Of a stretch of 64,000 bases of DNA, positions 62,466 to 64,000 are shown one piece after another (the stretch's first letter is position 1; each line of letters starts with the position of its first letter). The DNA is from Adiantum capillus-veneris (lineage: Eukaryota > Streptophyta > Polypodiopsida > Polypodiales > Pteridaceae): positions 98,292,747 through 98,356,746 of the forward strand of contig CM043954.1 of the NCBI GenBank assembly GCA_014529385.2. Direction: 5' to 3'. Both the position numbers and the translations under genes were made by a program. The notes under the pieces are model-generated. The model searched no databases. It saw only the letters and a program-made list of their open reading frames with translations, and was not told the origin of the DNA.

Positions 62466-62560
62466 GTAGTCTCGTACGGTCCCGTACGTTTTGTACGCGT
62501 ACGATGATGTGCGGTACTAAACGAACTAAAAAATTTTATGATGTACGATGACGTTATGTA
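62466..62560. repeat. GTACG/CGTACG palindromic cluster at hAT 2 end
   Basis: TCGTACGG, CCGTACG, TGTACGCGTACGATG and later GTACGATGACG and TGTACG lie within about 95 bp. Each is a near-palindrome around GTAC. Likely subterminal transposase sites. Confidence 0.6.
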
Positions 62561-62907
62561 CGTTCAAATTTAAAAAAACAAATAATTCTCAAGTCTAAGG
62601 GCCTAAGGCTTAGGCCTTAATACTTACTTATAGAAACTTGACATTTGTATAGATTACAAGTTAGTAGTTACAATACTACATAGTACATAGTACAATGTAA
62701 AGAGTCAAGACTCAAAGACTAAAGAATATGAGCATTACATAAACCAAAATGATCATTGAAATTTGATAAGTAGAGACCAAGGGGCAAGGGCTACAAAGTA
62801 CTCAAAAAGTGGCAAGGGATACAAAAAAGTGGGGGGACCAAGTGGCAAGGGCTACAAAGTACTCAAAAAGTGGCACACCATAATAGAGAGACTAAATAGT
62901 AAAGTCA

Positions 62908-64000
62908 CTAGTCACTAGTGCTCTCATCATCTTCCTCATCTTCCTCTTCTGAGCCTTGCTCATCAACATCATCCTCTTCCTCACAAGAGTCGAAGGATGA
63001 CGGCTCATAATCTCCATCACTAATGAGGTTGCCTTCATCATCATACTCTGGCTCTCGAGGCTCTCTATCCTCGGAAGTGATGGCCGCCGCACAAGAGCCG
63101 CTTCCGGAGCCTCGCCGCACATAGGTCCTAGGAGCCTCCGTGGGTGTTGTTGATGCTTTGCCTCTACCTCTTGTAGCCCTGGCACATCTGCCTCTTGTAG
63201 CCGATGTAACTCCATGGATGACGACCTTCTTGCGTGATCGTGTGCGAGAAACCCGGCGATCAATCTCCTCAAGCTCCAAGTAGAGCTCACGAAAAATCAT
63301 TTGCTCCTCAGGGTCTTGCTCTTTATTGACACTCTTTAGAGTGTCAATCGTAAGTGTGAGCTCATCCACGTTGACCTATTTGACATTTACAACATTGGAC
63401 AATGAAAACATAATTAGTATATTCAAACTAATTAAAGACTAGACTCTAGAGTATAGAAAATGGAGAGAGTAGTGATTATAATTTATAATTTATGCCTGTC
63501 GAGCCATAGGCATCTCATGCATAGAGCGCAACATGCGTAAATTGGAGCAACAATAGATAAGTCGCTCTAATTGCTTCGTTGAGAGCTTGTTTCGGATTTT
63601 GGTGTGGATGAGGGAGTATGCGGACCAATTACGCTCACATGGCTCCCGATGAGCAATCCTAAAACACATCAAGAGAGGCATAAGTTATAAGAGACTATAG
63701 TTGAAGAGATTAAGCATAAAATGTAAAAGGTTGAGGCTTGTCGCTTACTTGGCCAAGAACCCTCAAAGCAAGTCGTTTGAGAGTAGGCAATTGATAGCCA
63801 AAGCTCTCCCACCAAAATAAAGGCTTCACCAAGGATTGCCGCTTCCAACACAAGTTGGAAGTAAATGCGGTGCCTCGTTGGTCGCTATAGTTGATTACCT
63901 CTTGGAGAAATGCTCCAATGTCCTCTTCTTTTAGCACCTTAAAGAGGTAATTGTTGCGCTCCTCAATAAGCTCTTGATTTGCAAAGAGTTCGGGCTTCTT
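62908..64000 (-). pseudogene. hAT transposase, C-terminal half (dimerisation domain, acidic tail)
   Basis: Exon at 64000-63749: KVLKEEDIGAFLQEV and PLFWWESFGYQLPTLKRLA with RVLGQ, the start of the hAT C-terminal dimerisation region. The donor CAA|GTAAGC splices to 63658, giving DCSS. A one-base loss then shifts to EPCERNWSAYSLIHTKIRNK, the CERNWS hallmark of plant hAT. After an intron of uncertain donor near 63490, the last exon (about 63378-62908) encodes DELTLTIDTLKS, an Arg-rich stretch, and a very acidic tail (EEEDEEDDESTSD). The family is known to dimerise through this region. It comes from a separate copy, not the lost half of hAT 1, because the order is wrong for that. Confidence 0.75.

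Larger units (their letters stand above)
62460..64000 (-). mobile_element. hAT element 2, 3' half, running off the window
   Basis: Contains the transposase C-terminal exons (62908-64000) and about 450 bp of 3' sequence ending at 62460, where A5 gag homology (CCAATGCCTCGTGA) stops. The end carries clustered GTACG/CGTACG words. The other terminus lies beyond 64000. Confidence 0.65.

Noticed and set aside
51348..64000. hAT 1 and hAT 2 as two halves of one gene
   Set aside because: Both are on the minus strand, but the C-terminal half lies upstream of the N-terminal half, and their terminal motifs differ (GGGACG against GTACG).

Overview
The window reads as land-plant nuclear DNA from a large, repeat-rich genome. 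It holds plant Ty3/gypsy retrotransposons primed by initiator tRNA-Met, plant-type LINE and hAT fragments, and spliced exons of a plant callose synthase (glucan synthase-like) gene. A fern, lycophyte or gymnosperm fits the intron size and TE load, but the species cannot be read from the sequence. There is no bacterial operon, CRISPR array, rRNA or recognisable tRNA gene.

Host gene. Nine phase-consistent minus-strand exons of a callose synthase lie at 45394-44630 and 20797-17078. They cover the middle of the protein, including the approach to the FKS1-type catalytic region. One intron, 20798-44629, is about 23.8 kb. It is filled by nested retroelements: a chromodomain-type gypsy copy (C0) is split by a second copy of the same family (C1). 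C1's 5' LTR is split by a complete gypsy element (B, with a TCCCT target duplication), and C1's interior holds a non-chromoviral gypsy element (A2). An inverted, decayed A copy (A3) follows. N-terminal and C-terminal exons are not visible and probably lie outside the window.

Left side (1-17 kb). In order: a broken acidic/Ser-rich ORF (X1); a G-rich minisatellite; a complete non-autonomous LTR element (E, 1797-6195) carrying only a coiled-coil ORF; a LINE 3' end between two (GA)n tracts; a decayed A-family element (A1, minus strand); and an A-family LTR remnant.

Right side (45-64 kb). In order: a degenerate gypsy copy (D) interrupted by a LINE-ORF1-like insertion; G-rich minisatellites; a minus-strand C-family copy (C5) whose LTR is split by a hAT transposase 5' half and whose pol is split by A4; A4 itself, with two LTRs, gag-protease only and no RT or integrase; an inverted A5 gag-protease; and the 3' half of a second hAT gene running off the right edge.

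Family A links several oddities. Its Gag has four CCHC knuckles, its 5' leader is built of GGTCTAGTC-like repeats, and the CTCGCCCCTACCC minisatellite recurs in its 3' region, where it is followed twice by the unrecognised ORF X. Almost every TE gene here is broken. The callose synthase exons are open.
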